A stretch of 15,735 bases of DNA from an uncultured Alphaproteobacteria bacterium (lineage in GTDB: Bacteria > Pseudomonadota > Alphaproteobacteria > Micavibrionales > Micavibrionaceae). Below are positions 1-6,875 of the stretch, piece after piece. A program made the translations under genes and the position numbers. The stretch spans positions 1 to 15,735 of the forward strand of contig CAKTCH010000013.1 of NCBI GenBank assembly GCA_934538895.1, read 5' to 3'. The stretch's first letter is position 1. Every line of letters begins with the position of its first letter. The notes under the pieces were generated by a model. It worked only from the letters and a program-made list of their open reading frames with translations. It was not told where the DNA came from and did no database searches.

Positions 1-87
1 CACATGGGCGAAAATATCTGGTTCCTGCCCAAGCCTTTCACGCTTAAGCAACTGGCTGCCAAGGTCAAAGAAGCGCTGGAGAGTTAA
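1..87 (+). CDS. cckA: C-terminal end of a hybrid histidine kinase receiver domain, probably CckA (partial)
   Basis: Only the last 28 codons and a TAA stop are in the window; the gene begins upstream. The visible protein reads through the motif LPKPFTLKQLAAKVKEAL. This is the end of a response-regulator receiver domain: the K of LPKPF is the conserved lysine of the phosphorylation site, and the final helix follows. From family knowledge, CckA of alphaproteobacteria (the hybrid kinase that feeds phosphate to ChpT and CtrA) ends in a very similar LPKPF-LKQLA sequence and often lies near recA. The domain type is seen directly. The name CckA is inferred from the tail and the position near recA, and another hybrid kinase or a stand-alone receiver protein is possible. 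Confidence 0.6.
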   Translation, partial: HMGENIWFLPKPFTLKQLAAKVKEALES

Positions 88-202
88 GCATTTTTTCAAC
101 GGCATCGGGGGCGCAAGGTTTTTCGTGCAAGCCCCTTGATACAGCGATCATGCTGGAATATGCGACGCTCTTAAAGCCACCGGTTTTATCAGGGCGCCCT
201 TC
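88..202. other. Gap between convergent kinase and YcbK-like gene ends
   Basis: This 115-base gap holds no credible gene. A GGGGC...GCCCC pair around 109-138 could form a 5-bp stem with a long loop, but it has no T-run of intrinsic-terminator type. GGGCGCCC near 194 is a short palindrome. I see no convincing terminator for either gene. Confidence 0.4.
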
Positions 203-802
203 TCAGGAACACGCGATTTTATACGGGTTCCACCCCGACGGCCAGAAACGCTGGCGGCCGCTATCGATATGCACGAAACCGTCCTGTGCATAGTAACCGG
301 TGCCGCCGTTGCCTGTGCACCATGCGATATCGCGCAAGGCTTTGGTCGCCACACCGGGAATGCGCATATCTATGGCATCCCCTGTCATATGCCGCGATTG
401 AGCCGCCTGCCCGCCGCCGTTCCGGCGCAGCGCTCGATTGGTTTCCGGCGCGCGATAGCCGGAAATAATTTCGAACTTGATAGGAATGTGCGGGTAGATA
501 TCTGCGACTTTCTGGCCGATCTCATACAGGCGGTCCAGCGTCGCCGGATTGATGGACATCGTCTGATCGCGGCGATGATCGCGCAGCAGATGGTCGATCC
601 GTGCCAGCGCTTCCGGCACATAGGAATCGCCGCGCTTATATATGACGCTCAGCGATTCTTTCGTATGCAGGTTTGTCAGCGACAATGTGCGTTCCGTTTC
701 GGCCTGTACGCTGGCTGTCCCGGCCATCACTCCCGCCAGCACGCTTGTTTTCAGGAATTGCCTGCATAAGCGGGATAGGGGAGTCTGCGATCTTTCAGTC
801 AT
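203..802 (-). CDS. YcbK/MepK-like (DUF882, peptidase M15-type) exported murein peptidase
   Basis: A 199-residue protein of the YcbK/DUF882 family. Characterised relatives such as E. coli MepK are zinc-dependent peptidases that cut peptide cross-links in peptidoglycan. Residues 10-34 look like an export signal: basic RLCRQFLK, then a hydrophobic stretch ending near SVQA. The catalytic half carries SRHMTGDAID (zinc ligands H138 and D145) and GFVHIDSG (H178), the expected H-x6-D...H set. SGYRAPETN near residue 114 is another family hallmark. Length is usual for the family. The start at 802 has only a weak upstream AGG about 8 bases away, but it gives a sensible signal peptide. The gene converges with the kinase gene on its left and diverges from recA, so it is probably a single-gene unit. 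The bond cut is inferred from the family. Confidence 0.85.
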   Translation of the reverse strand: MTERSQTPLSRLCRQFLKTSVLAGVMAGTASVQAETERTLSLTNLHTKESLSVIYKRGDSYVPEALARIDHLLRDHRRDQTMSINPATLDRLYEIGQKVADIYPHIPIKFEIISGYRAPETNRALRRNGGGQAAQSRHMTGDAIDMRIPGVATKALRDIAWCTGNGGTGYYAQDGFVHIDSGRQRFWPSGWNPYKIACS

Positions 803-922
803 GGATTTTGCCTGTTCTTCTATTATGGGGCATCTTTGCCTTTATTTTTAGTCATAATATGAGAGTGTTAGCCCGATCGCCAGAGAATAATTTCAAAAAT
901 CTCCTTTTGTTCCTGTTTGCGC

Positions 923-950
923 TTTACAAAAAGAACAAATAGGGTACATT
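923..950 (+). promoter_or_regulatory. Probable recA promoter (-35 TTTACA, -10 TACATT)
   Basis: TTTACA at 923-928 and TACATT at 945-950 are separated by 16 bases and resemble sigma70-type -35 and -10 boxes. Transcription would start near 957, leaving a leader of about 70 bases before the recA start at 1030. The surrounding bases are AT-rich compared with the genes. The boxes are seen directly; their activity is inferred. Confidence 0.55.
933..947 (+). promoter_or_regulatory. Candidate LexA (SOS) operator, GAAC-N7-GTAC
   Basis: GAAC-AAATAGG-GTAC lies between and over the -35 and -10 boxes of the probable recA promoter. The known alphaproteobacterial LexA site is GAAC-N7-GAAC (or its complement GTTC-N7-GTTC), so this differs at one base in the second half-site. 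The position over the promoter fits repression by LexA. The left half is also the right arm of a perfect 7-base inverted repeat, TTTGTTC (906-912) with GAACAAA (933-939). Confidence 0.45.
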
Positions 951-1014
951 TGGATGGTGATAACTCGAATCATATGCAGGGCCAGCGTTGCCGGACTGCG
1001 GAAACTGTGACAAT

Positions 1015-1021
1015 AAAGGAG
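1015..1021 (+). promoter_or_regulatory. recA ribosome binding site AAAGGAG
   Basis: AAAGGAG ends 8 bases before the ATG at 1030. This strong Shine-Dalgarno sequence fixes the recA start there, and not at the in-frame ATGs at 988 or 1063. Confidence 0.85.
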
Positions 1022-1029
1022 AACAAATC

Positions 1030-2193
1030 ATGTCCGTAACAGCGCTGAAAACAGGTGATAATATGAGTCAGTCCCCCGCCGAAAAATCCAAGGCCCTCGA
1101 CGCCGCCCTTGCGCAGATTGAACGCGCTTTCGGGAAAGGCTCGATCATGAAGCTGACCGGTGAAAACGCCCATGTCCATGTGGAAGCGATTTCGACAGGT
1201 TCCCTCGGCCTTGATATCGGCCTCGGTATCGGCGGTCTGCCGCGTGGACGCATCACGGAAATTTACGGCCCTGAATCGTCCGGTAAAACCACGCTGGCGC
1301 TGCAAGTGATCGCCGAGGCGCAAAAGGCGGGCGGCACCTGCGCCATCGTCGATGCCGAACACGCGCTCGATCCCGGCTACGCCAGGAAACTCGGCGTCAA
1401 TGTCGATCAGCTGCTGATCTCCCAGCCGGATGCCGGTGAGCAGGCGCTCGAAATCGCCGATACGCTGGTGCGTTCCGGCGCGATCGACGTGCTGGTGGTC
1501 GACTCCGTGGCCGCCCTCGTGCCGCGCGCCGAACTCGAAGGCGAAATGGGCGACACCCATGTGGGCCTGCAAGCCCGCCTGATGTCGCAAGCGCTGCGCA
1601 AGATCACAGGCTCCATCTCCCGCTCCAACTGCGTGGTCATCTTCATCAACCAGATACGTATGAAAATCGGCGTGATGTTCGGCTCGCCCGAAACCACCAC
1701 AGGCGGCAACGCGCTGAAATTCTACGCGTCTGTCCGTCTGGATATCCGCCGCATCGGCTCCATCAAGGACGGCGAAACGGTGACAGGCAACCAGACTCGC
1801 GTGAAAGTCGTGAAAAACAAAATGGCGCCCCCGTTCCGCCAGGTCGAATTCGACATCATGTATGGCGAGGGTATCTCCAAAACTGGCGAACTGATCGATA
1901 TCGGTGTGCAGACGAACCTCGTAGAGAAGTCCGGCGCATGGTTCGCCTATGACGGCCAGCGCATCGGTCAGGGCCGCGAAAACGCCAAGAAATTCATGCG
2001 CGACAATCCGGAAGTGGCCGCCAAGCTTGAAGGTCAGATCCGCCAGCAAGCCGGTGTCGTCGCCGACGCCATGCTGACCGGCCCTGAAAACGCCACCGAA
2101 GCGGCGGATGCCATCGAGGGTCCAGCCACCGCCGAACTGGCGAATGACGACGATGCACCATCGGGCCGTAAGTCGAAAAAGGCTGCCGGCTGA
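1030..2193 (+). CDS. recA: Recombinase RecA
   Basis: A 387-residue RecA, which forms ATP-dependent filaments on single-stranded DNA for homologous recombination and triggers LexA self-cleavage. In order: an N-terminal helix with AALAQIERAFGKGSIM; Walker A GPESSGKTT (residues 80-88); VDAEHALD with catalytic E110; Walker B-type VLVVDSVAALVP (154-165); INQIRMKIGVMFG; and loop L2 GSPETTTGGNALKF (218-231). The C-terminal tail from about 350 is rich in acidic residues and alanine, then basic at the very end (SGRKSKKAAG). The N-terminal extension SVTALKTGDN before SQSPAEKS is a little longer than many homologues, but the ribosome binding site supports this start. The gene appears monocistronic, with its own promoter, a candidate LexA box and a terminator. 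Confidence 0.98.
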   Translation: MSVTALKTGDNMSQSPAEKSKALDAALAQIERAFGKGSIMKLTGENAHVHVEAISTGSLGLDIGLGIGGLPRGRITEIYGPESSGKTTLALQVIAEAQKAGGTCAIVDAEHALDPGYARKLGVNVDQLLISQPDAGEQALEIADTLVRSGAIDVLVVDSVAALVPRAELEGEMGDTHVGLQARLMSQALRKITGSISRSNCVVIFINQIRMKIGVMFGSPETTTGGNALKFYASVRLDIRRIGSIKDGETVTGNQTRVKVVKNKMAPPFRQVEFDIMYGEGISKTGELIDIGVQTNLVEKSGAWFAYDGQRIGQGRENAKKFMRDNPEVAAKLEGQIRQQAGVVADAMLTGPENATEAADAIEGPATAELANDDDAPSGRKSKKAAG

Positions 2194-2240
2194 TCGGATA
2201 CAGAATATGCGGCTTGTTCTCCCACCAGGCCTCCTATAAC

Positions 2241-2270
2241 AAAAGCCCCGGAAATTTTTTCGGGGCTTTT
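2241..2270. terminator. Bidirectional intrinsic terminator between recA and smpB
   Basis: AAAAGCCCCG (2241-2250) and CGGGGCTTTT (2261-2270) form a perfect 10-bp stem around the 10-base loop GAAATTTTTT. Because the arms begin with A-runs and end with T-runs, the hairpin has a U-tract whichever strand is transcribed. It lies 47 bases after the recA stop and about 110 bases beyond the smpB stop, so it can end both convergent transcripts. Confidence 0.85.
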
Positions 2271-2289
2271 ATAGCTTACTCATACAGCG

Positions 2290-2311
2290 ATCCCTCGGCT
2301 ACGCTCGGGAT
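2290..2311. repeat. REP-like imperfect palindrome
   Basis: ATCCC...GGGAT arms enclose TCGGCTACGCTC, followed by GACA. On the other strand it reads TGTCATCCCGAGCG...GAGGGAT. This resembles dispersed intergenic palindromes of the TGTCATCC(C/T)GAGCG type that I recall from many bacterial genomes. Only one copy is visible here, so its repeat nature is inferred from similarity. It sits directly after the recA/smpB terminator, a typical place for such elements. Confidence 0.5.
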
Positions 2312-2381
2312 GACAATATTTTTTATTGGAGACAGAAGAATGATGGCGATCAATGGAAAAGGGGCTATAGCGTGCAGGTCT

Positions 2382-2876
2382 TTAACCCTTGTCCCGCATG
2401 ATCCGCTGTTTGTCCCGGCCCCAGTCGCGGTCTTTGGTGGCGGCACGTTTATCGTGTAACTGCTTGCCTTTGGCCAGCGCGATTTCCACCTTGGCGCGGC
2501 CTCGTTCGTCGAAATAAAGCTTGGTCGGTACCAGCGTATAACCTTCACGCGTGACCGAACCGATGAATTTATTGATCTCGCGCTTGTTCAGCAGCAACTT
2601 ACGAGGGCGTTTGGGCTGGTGCTGCAAATGTTTCCCCGCCTGCATATATTCGGGGATATGGCAGCCATAGAGCCATATCTCGCCGTTATGCTCGCCCGCG
2701 AAGGACTCGTTCAGGCTGCATTGGCCCAGACGCAGCGATTTGACTTCCGTACCCAGCAGCACGATGCCTGCTTGGAAGATCTCCTGCAAATGATACTCGA
2801 ACCGGGCCTTGCGGTTTTCCGCAACGGTCTGGCTGACGGAGATCATGCCTGATTTTTTATCCTTTTTCTGTGCCAT
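2382..2876 (-). CDS. smpB: SsrA-binding protein SmpB
   Basis: A 164-residue SmpB, the protein partner of tmRNA in rescuing stalled ribosomes. Hallmarks: NRKARFEYHLQEIFQAGIVL near residues 21-40; LGTEVKSLRLG (41-51), the conserved oligonucleotide-binding core; RPRKLLLNKREI; LVPTKLYFDERGRAKVEIAL; and the C-terminal GKQLHDKRAATKDRDW with a basic tail that enters the ribosome. The start gives MAQKKDKKSG, a usual basic lead. No Shine-Dalgarno sequence precedes it; instead a 9-bp hairpin lies 8 bases upstream. It follows dapA with a 61-base gap and is probably co-transcribed with it. No ssrA gene is seen in the window. Confidence 0.96.
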   Translation of the reverse strand: MAQKKDKKSGMISVSQTVAENRKARFEYHLQEIFQAGIVLLGTEVKSLRLGQCSLNESFAGEHNGEIWLYGCHIPEYMQAGKHLQHQPKRPRKLLLNKREINKFIGSVTREGYTLVPTKLYFDERGRAKVEIALAKGKQLHDKRAATKDRDWGRDKQRIMRDKG

Positions 2877-2884
2877 GCGAGATA

Positions 2885-2906
2885 TTTAGCGCGATACCGC
2901 GCTAAA
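2885..2906 (-). promoter_or_regulatory. Hairpin just upstream of the smpB start
   Basis: TTTAGCGCG (2885-2893) and CGCGCTAAA (2898-2906) are perfect 9-base inverted arms around a 4-base loop. In the dapA-smpB transcript the hairpin ends only 8 bases before the smpB ATG, where a ribosome binding site would normally lie. There is no T-run after it in either direction, so it does not look like an intrinsic terminator. A role in translation control or mRNA processing is inferred. Confidence 0.5.
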
Positions 2907-2937
2907 ACGAAGGGAAAAACAGCGCTGAGGTGTAAAA

Positions 2938-3846
2938 TCAGCCGAAAGCGCGCGCTTGTGCCGGTTTGCCGTCCACGATCAGTCCGGCTTTTTCCATTTC
3001 CGCATCAACAGCGGCACGGGCCTTTTCCGTCGCGCGCACCAGCGGCAGACGCACTTCATCCGTGCAAAGCCCCAGACGGCTCGCGCCATATTTTACTGGG
3101 GCGGGGGACGTTTCGGCAAACAGGGACTTGCTCAGCGGCAGCAGGCGCTTATCCAGTTCACCCGCGATCGCCGGATTGCCGTCGCGCCAGCTTTGCTGGA
3201 GTGTGGCACATATCGCCGGCGCGATATTAGAGACGACGGAGACGCAACCATCGCCGCCCTCCTGCAGGAAGCCGAGGGCCGTGAGATCGTCACCGGAAAG
3301 CTGGCAGAACGGTTTGCCGATGGCGGCTTTGGTCTTCTTCACGCGGCTCAGGTCGGACGTAGCGTCCTTGACGCCGACGATATTTGGCAGGGCCGCCAGC
3401 TGTGCCATAGTATCCACAGATATATCCACAATGCATCGGCCCGGAATATTGTATATAATAATAGGGATGTGCACGGCCTGGGCGATAGCTTCGTAATGCG
3501 CGTAAAGCCCGTCCTGCGTGGGTTTATTATAGTAAGGCGTCACGATCAACGCGGCATCCGCGCCGGCTTCCAGTGCCTGCTGCGTTACCGCGATCGTTTT
3601 GGCGGTGGCGTTGGAACCCGTGCCGGCGATAACGGGGATTCTGCGCTTGACCAGCGCCACGCCACGTTCAACAATGCGTTTATGCTCGTCATGCGTCAGC
3701 GTAGGCGATTCGCCTGTGGTGCCGCAGAGTACGAGTCCGTGAGAACCTTGTTCGATCTGCCACTCAACCAGGTCGTCGAATGCGGGCCAGTCAACCTCCC
3801 CGTTTTTGAACGGGGTAATAAGTGCGGTTATCGAACCATGAAACAT
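2938..3846 (-). CDS. dapA: 4-hydroxy-tetrahydrodipicolinate synthase DapA
   Basis: A 302-residue DapA, which condenses pyruvate with aspartate semialdehyde in the first committed step to diaminopimelate and lysine. It opens MFHGSITALITPF, like E. coli MFTGSIVAIVTPM. GTTGES (42-47) is the pyruvate-binding motif, IYNIPGR (131-137) holds Y132 and R137, and GVKDAT (158-163) holds the Schiff-base lysine K160. SGDD and GCVSVVSN follow as expected. The start at 3846 matches the family N-terminus; the frame stays open far upstream, but only as an antisense shadow of the transglycosylase gene. AAGGA about 12-13 bases upstream is a distant ribosome site. Its product feeds peptidoglycan synthesis, in keeping with the neighbouring cell-wall hydrolase gene. 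Confidence 0.97.
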   Translation of the reverse strand: MFHGSITALITPFKNGEVDWPAFDDLVEWQIEQGSHGLVLCGTTGESPTLTHDEHKRIVERGVALVKRRIPVIAGTGSNATAKTIAVTQQALEAGADAALIVTPYYNKPTQDGLYAHYEAIAQAVHIPIIIYNIPGRCIVDISVDTMAQLAALPNIVGVKDATSDLSRVKKTKAAIGKPFCQLSGDDLTALGFLQEGGDGCVSVVSNIAPAICATLQQSWRDGNPAIAGELDKRLLPLSKSLFAETSPAPVKYGASRLGLCTDEVRLPLVRATEKARAAVDAEMEKAGLIVDGKPAQARAFG

Positions 3847-3879
3847 GACAGGGACATTCCTTTCTCGATGCTGGACACA

Positions 3880-5901
3880 ATGTCGCAAAAGCCGGTACGC
3901 AAAGCAAGTCTTGCTTTTTTGATGCTCTGCGCCATGAGTATGCCCTTGGCCGCCGCAGGCGCCATCGACAACACGCAAAATGTGCCGTCCGTGGCGCTGA
4001 CCAAGGAAAATCGCCAGTCGGTCGTTCAGGGATTGAAAGCCGCGCGTCAGGACCGCTGGACCGAAGCCAAACGCCTGGTGACGCAATCGCAGGACAAGGC
4101 CGCCATCGCGACATACGAATGGCTGTATTTCACCAAGGATTTGAAGGATAAAAAAAGGACGGTCGATTTTGCGCGCATCTCGGAATTCATCACGAAAAAT
4201 CCCGAATGGCCCCGGCAGAACGCGCTGAAGGAACTGGCGGAAAGGTCGATGCCGTTCACTATATCCGATGTGGAAATGGTTGCATGGTTCGATGTGAATC
4301 CACCCCAAACGGCCACGGGCATGAGCCGTTACGTTCTGGCGCTGACCAATCAGGGCAAAAGGGACGTGGCCGCGCAGCGCCTGAACGAATGGTGGCCACG
4401 CGCAACGCTGAACAATACCGAACAGGCTTTCTTCCTCGACCGTTATGCCGATACCATCAGCAAGGATGTGCATATCGCCCGCTTCAACACGGTGCTGTTC
4501 CGCCAGCAATATACCAACGCCCGCGCGTTGGCACGCATGATCGGCAGGGGCTATCCCGCCTTGGCCGACGCGCGCATCGCGCTGGCCCAGAATACCCCCG
4601 ACGTCAACAGGCTGGTGCAGATCGTGCCCGCGCACCTGCAGGACGATCCCGGCTTCATGCTCGAACGCCTGCGCTGGCGCCGTAAGAACGATCTGGATTT
4701 CGGCGCGATCGAGATCCTGCAGAATATGCCCCCCGCAGAACAAATCCCCAATCTCGGCGACTGGTGGAAGGAGCGCAACATCATCGCCCGCCGCCTGATC
4801 GAGAAGAAGGATTATCGTACGGCCTATATCGTCGTGGCACGCCATGGCATGAAGCAGGGCGCCGATTTTGCCGCCGCCGAATTTATGGCGGGCTGGCTCG
4901 CCCTGCGCTTTAACAAACAGGCGGACAAAGCCTTCGGCCATTTCGAGGCGCTTTATAACGGCACATCAACCCCCATCAGCAAATCGCGCGGCGCTTACTG
5001 GGCAGGGAAGGCCAGCAAGGCGCTGAAGCAGGATACCATTGCGACGCAGTGGTTCCAGGCGGCGGCACGTTATCAAACCGCTTTCTATGGACAGATGGCG
5101 ATCGCCGAGCTGAACGCCGACCAGCGTCCGCCCCAGCAGGTGGCGCCGCGCCGTGCCATCGGCGCTGAAACGCGCTTCTATAACAAGGATATCGTCAAGG
5201 CCGCGAAATTCCTGCACGAAGCCGGATACTGGAAGGAAACCACCGAATTTCTCGATGCCATGTCGAACGACATCAAGGATCCGGAAGAATATATCCTGAT
5301 TGCCGATCTTGCCGAATCGCTCGAGCACTACCACAACGCCGTGCGCATCGGGAAGAAGGGCCTCGAGAAGAATATTATGATGATCGATCATGCCTTCCCT
5401 ACCATCCTGCCGCGGATGCGCAGCGTCCAGCAGGAATGGGCGCTGGTGCATGGCCTGATCCGTCAGGAAAGCCAGTTCGATCCGCAGGCGCGCAGCCGCG
5501 TGGGCGCGATGGGCTTGATGCAGATCATGCCGGCGACGGGGAAAGAAGTTGCTCAGCGCGCCGGCATTCCTCATCAAACGGAATGGCTGATTTCCCGCCC
5601 CGACCATAACATTGCCTTGGGAGAACGCTATCTTGGGCAGTTGCTGCGCCGTTATAATGGTTCCTATCCATTGGCGCTGGCGGCCTACAACGGCGGCATG
5701 GGCAACGTCGATAAATGGATAGCGCGGTACGGCGATCCGCGCACAGGCCAGATCGACATGATCGACTGGGTCGAGATGATTCCGTTTGATGAAACCCGCA
5801 ATTACGTCCAGCGCGTGATGGAATCCACTTATATTTACCGCCTGAAAATGCGGGCGTTGCAACGCAGCGTAAACACACCATTGCACGCATCGCTGGAGTA
5901 A
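3880..5901 (+). CDS. slt: Soluble lytic murein transglycosylase (Slt70-like)
   Basis: A 673-residue periplasmic lytic transglycosylase, which cleaves the MurNAc-GlcNAc bond to give 1,6-anhydro ends. Residues 1-28 are a clear signal peptide: basic KPVRK, then a hydrophobic LAFLMLCAMSMPLAAAG core. A long helical region (about 40-500) rich in W, Y and repeats such as YWAGKASKAL matches the ring-forming superhelix of Slt70. The C-terminal SLT domain has GLIRQESQFDP with catalytic E530, GAMGLMQIMPATG, NIALGERYLGQLL and LALAAYNGG, ending with ETRNYVQRV. In-frame ATGs at 3838 and 3868 would add residues before the signal peptide; 3838 would overlap the dapA start. I chose 3880 because it gives the most compact signal peptide and has GGA 5 bases upstream, but 3868 is possible. 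The end is clear. Confidence 0.92.
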   Translation: MSQKPVRKASLAFLMLCAMSMPLAAAGAIDNTQNVPSVALTKENRQSVVQGLKAARQDRWTEAKRLVTQSQDKAAIATYEWLYFTKDLKDKKRTVDFARISEFITKNPEWPRQNALKELAERSMPFTISDVEMVAWFDVNPPQTATGMSRYVLALTNQGKRDVAAQRLNEWWPRATLNNTEQAFFLDRYADTISKDVHIARFNTVLFRQQYTNARALARMIGRGYPALADARIALAQNTPDVNRLVQIVPAHLQDDPGFMLERLRWRRKNDLDFGAIEILQNMPPAEQIPNLGDWWKERNIIARRLIEKKDYRTAYIVVARHGMKQGADFAAAEFMAGWLALRFNKQADKAFGHFEALYNGTSTPISKSRGAYWAGKASKALKQDTIATQWFQAAARYQTAFYGQMAIAELNADQRPPQQVAPRRAIGAETRFYNKDIVKAAKFLHEAGYWKETTEFLDAMSNDIKDPEEYILIADLAESLEHYHNAVRIGKKGLEKNIMMIDHAFPTILPRMRSVQQEWALVHGLIRQESQFDPQARSRVGAMGLMQIMPATGKEVAQRAGIPHQTEWLISRPDHNIALGERYLGQLLRRYNGSYPLALAAYNGGMGNVDKWIARYGDPRTGQIDMIDWVEMIPFDETRNYVQRVMESTYIYRLKMRALQRSVNTPLHASLE

Positions 5902-6149
5902 TAAAAGATCCATAATTTTATAAGGGAACCGGCATCCAGCTGGAATCGTTGGTTATTTTTATCGGCTGTCTTTACCGTATGAAAAAATTCACATTAAACC
6001 TTTCAGGGCCCAGCCCATTAAGGTTAAAATAAAATATATACGAAAGTATTGGATACTTCCTGAAGCTGTAAAATAGACGCGGTTTCACCTTTGCGTAAAA
6101 TTTAACTGCACAAACATAAACGGCACGACCCGATCCAAGAGGCATGACC
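5902..6149. other. AT-rich gap upstream of the response regulator
   Basis: This 248-base gap holds no credible gene. It is markedly more AT-rich than its neighbours and contains inverted repeats: AAGTAT-TGG-ATACTT (6044-6058), directly followed by CTTCCTGAAG, and AACCTT...AAGGTT around 5998-6025. TCCAGCTGGA (about 5935-5944) is a 10-base palindrome. A possible promoter, TTGCGT (6091-6096), 18 bases, CATAAA (6115-6120), lies near the response regulator start. No terminator for slt is obvious. Confidence 0.4.
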
Positions 6150-6875
6150 ATGAAAATATTGATTGCAGACGATCACACGCTTTTCCGCGATGCGCTGACG
6201 CTTTACATCAACCAGATAGAGCCGGGTTACCGCCTGAGCGTTGCGCGCGATATCAGGGAAGTCATCGAAATTCTGGAGGGCGATTCCGCTTTCGATCTTG
6301 TGCTGCTCGATTACCGGATGCCGGGCATGAACGGTTTTCAGGGTTTGAAGAAAATCCGCCAGACATGGCCCGATGTGCGCGTGGCGCTGATGTCCGGCAT
6401 CGCCAATGAAGAAGAGGTCAGGATGTCACTGGAACTGGGGGCCGTCGGCTACTTCCCCAAAACCATGCCGGGCCACGCGATGGTCAAGGGGTTCCAGCAG
6501 ATTATGGCGGATGAGAAATTCATCCCCCTCGATCACAATACCAATCGCCTGATGCCTTCTTATGAACCGGCGTTCCAGCCCTTGCCGGACAAAGCCGCCA
6601 ATCAGGACGGAGGCACGGTTCCGCATCTGACGGCGCGCGAGATGGACGTGCTTGGCTATTTGCTGCAGGGCGAGTCGAACAAGGTTATCGCTTCGGCGCT
6701 CGGGTTGCAGGTCGTGACGGTAAAACTGCATGTGCGCAGCCTGTGCAAGAAACTCGGCGCGCAGAACCGTACGCAGGTGGCGCTGAAAGCCCGCGAAATG
6801 GGCATCATGGATCAGTTCCGCCGGCCCTCCAGCCACCAGGAACCGGCCACCAGCCCCATTAGCAAAAGAACGTAA
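6150..6875 (+). CDS. NarL/LuxR-family two-component response regulator
   Basis: A 241-residue transcription factor with an N-terminal receiver domain (1-120) and a C-terminal LuxR-type helix-turn-helix (about 158-215). Receiver residues are intact: acidic D7 and D8, phospho-acceptor D54 in LLDYRMPGMNG, S82 in LMSG and K104 in FPKT. The DNA-binding part has LTAREMDVLGYLLQGESNKVIA and VTVKLHVRSLCKKLGA. A P/Q-rich linker (about 130-156) joins them. Two ATGs compete, at 6144 and 6150; AAGAGG ends 7 bases before 6150 but only 1 base before 6144, so 6150 is chosen. No sensor kinase lies beside it, so its signal and targets are unknown. Residues 221-241 lie beyond the helix-turn-helix, are antisense to the end of the next gene, and look disordered. 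Confidence 0.9.
   Translation: MKILIADDHTLFRDALTLYINQIEPGYRLSVARDIREVIEILEGDSAFDLVLLDYRMPGMNGFQGLKKIRQTWPDVRVALMSGIANEEEVRMSLELGAVGYFPKTMPGHAMVKGFQQIMADEKFIPLDHNTNRLMPSYEPAFQPLPDKAANQDGGTVPHLTAREMDVLGYLLQGESNKVIASALGLQVVTVKLHVRSLCKKLGAQNRTQVALKAREMGIMDQFRRPSSHQEPATSPISKRT

Noticed and set aside
105..140. Possible terminator for the partial kinase gene
   Set aside because: The GGGGC/GCCCC arms have a long unpaired loop and no following T-run.
970..2049. Minus-strand open frame of 359 codons across recA
   Set aside because: It is a mirror of recA codon use (rich in H, A, G, D), has no domain, and recA is unquestionable.
2956..3837. Plus-strand open frame running into slt, which would give a 981-residue protein
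   Set aside because: It lies antisense to all of dapA, and the signal peptide at 3880 marks the true N-terminus of Slt.
3847..4941. Long minus-strand frame extending dapA upstream by about 365 codons
   Set aside because: It is antisense to the signal-peptide-bearing transglycosylase gene, whose motifs are clear. DapA is complete from 3846, and the extension has no recognisable domain and a shadow-like composition.
6019..6110. Possible CtrA boxes (TTAA-N7-TTAA) upstream of the response regulator
   Set aside because: Several TTAA words occur in this AT-rich stretch, but none pair at 7-base spacing. The closest, TTAA-N7-ATAA, is expected by chance.
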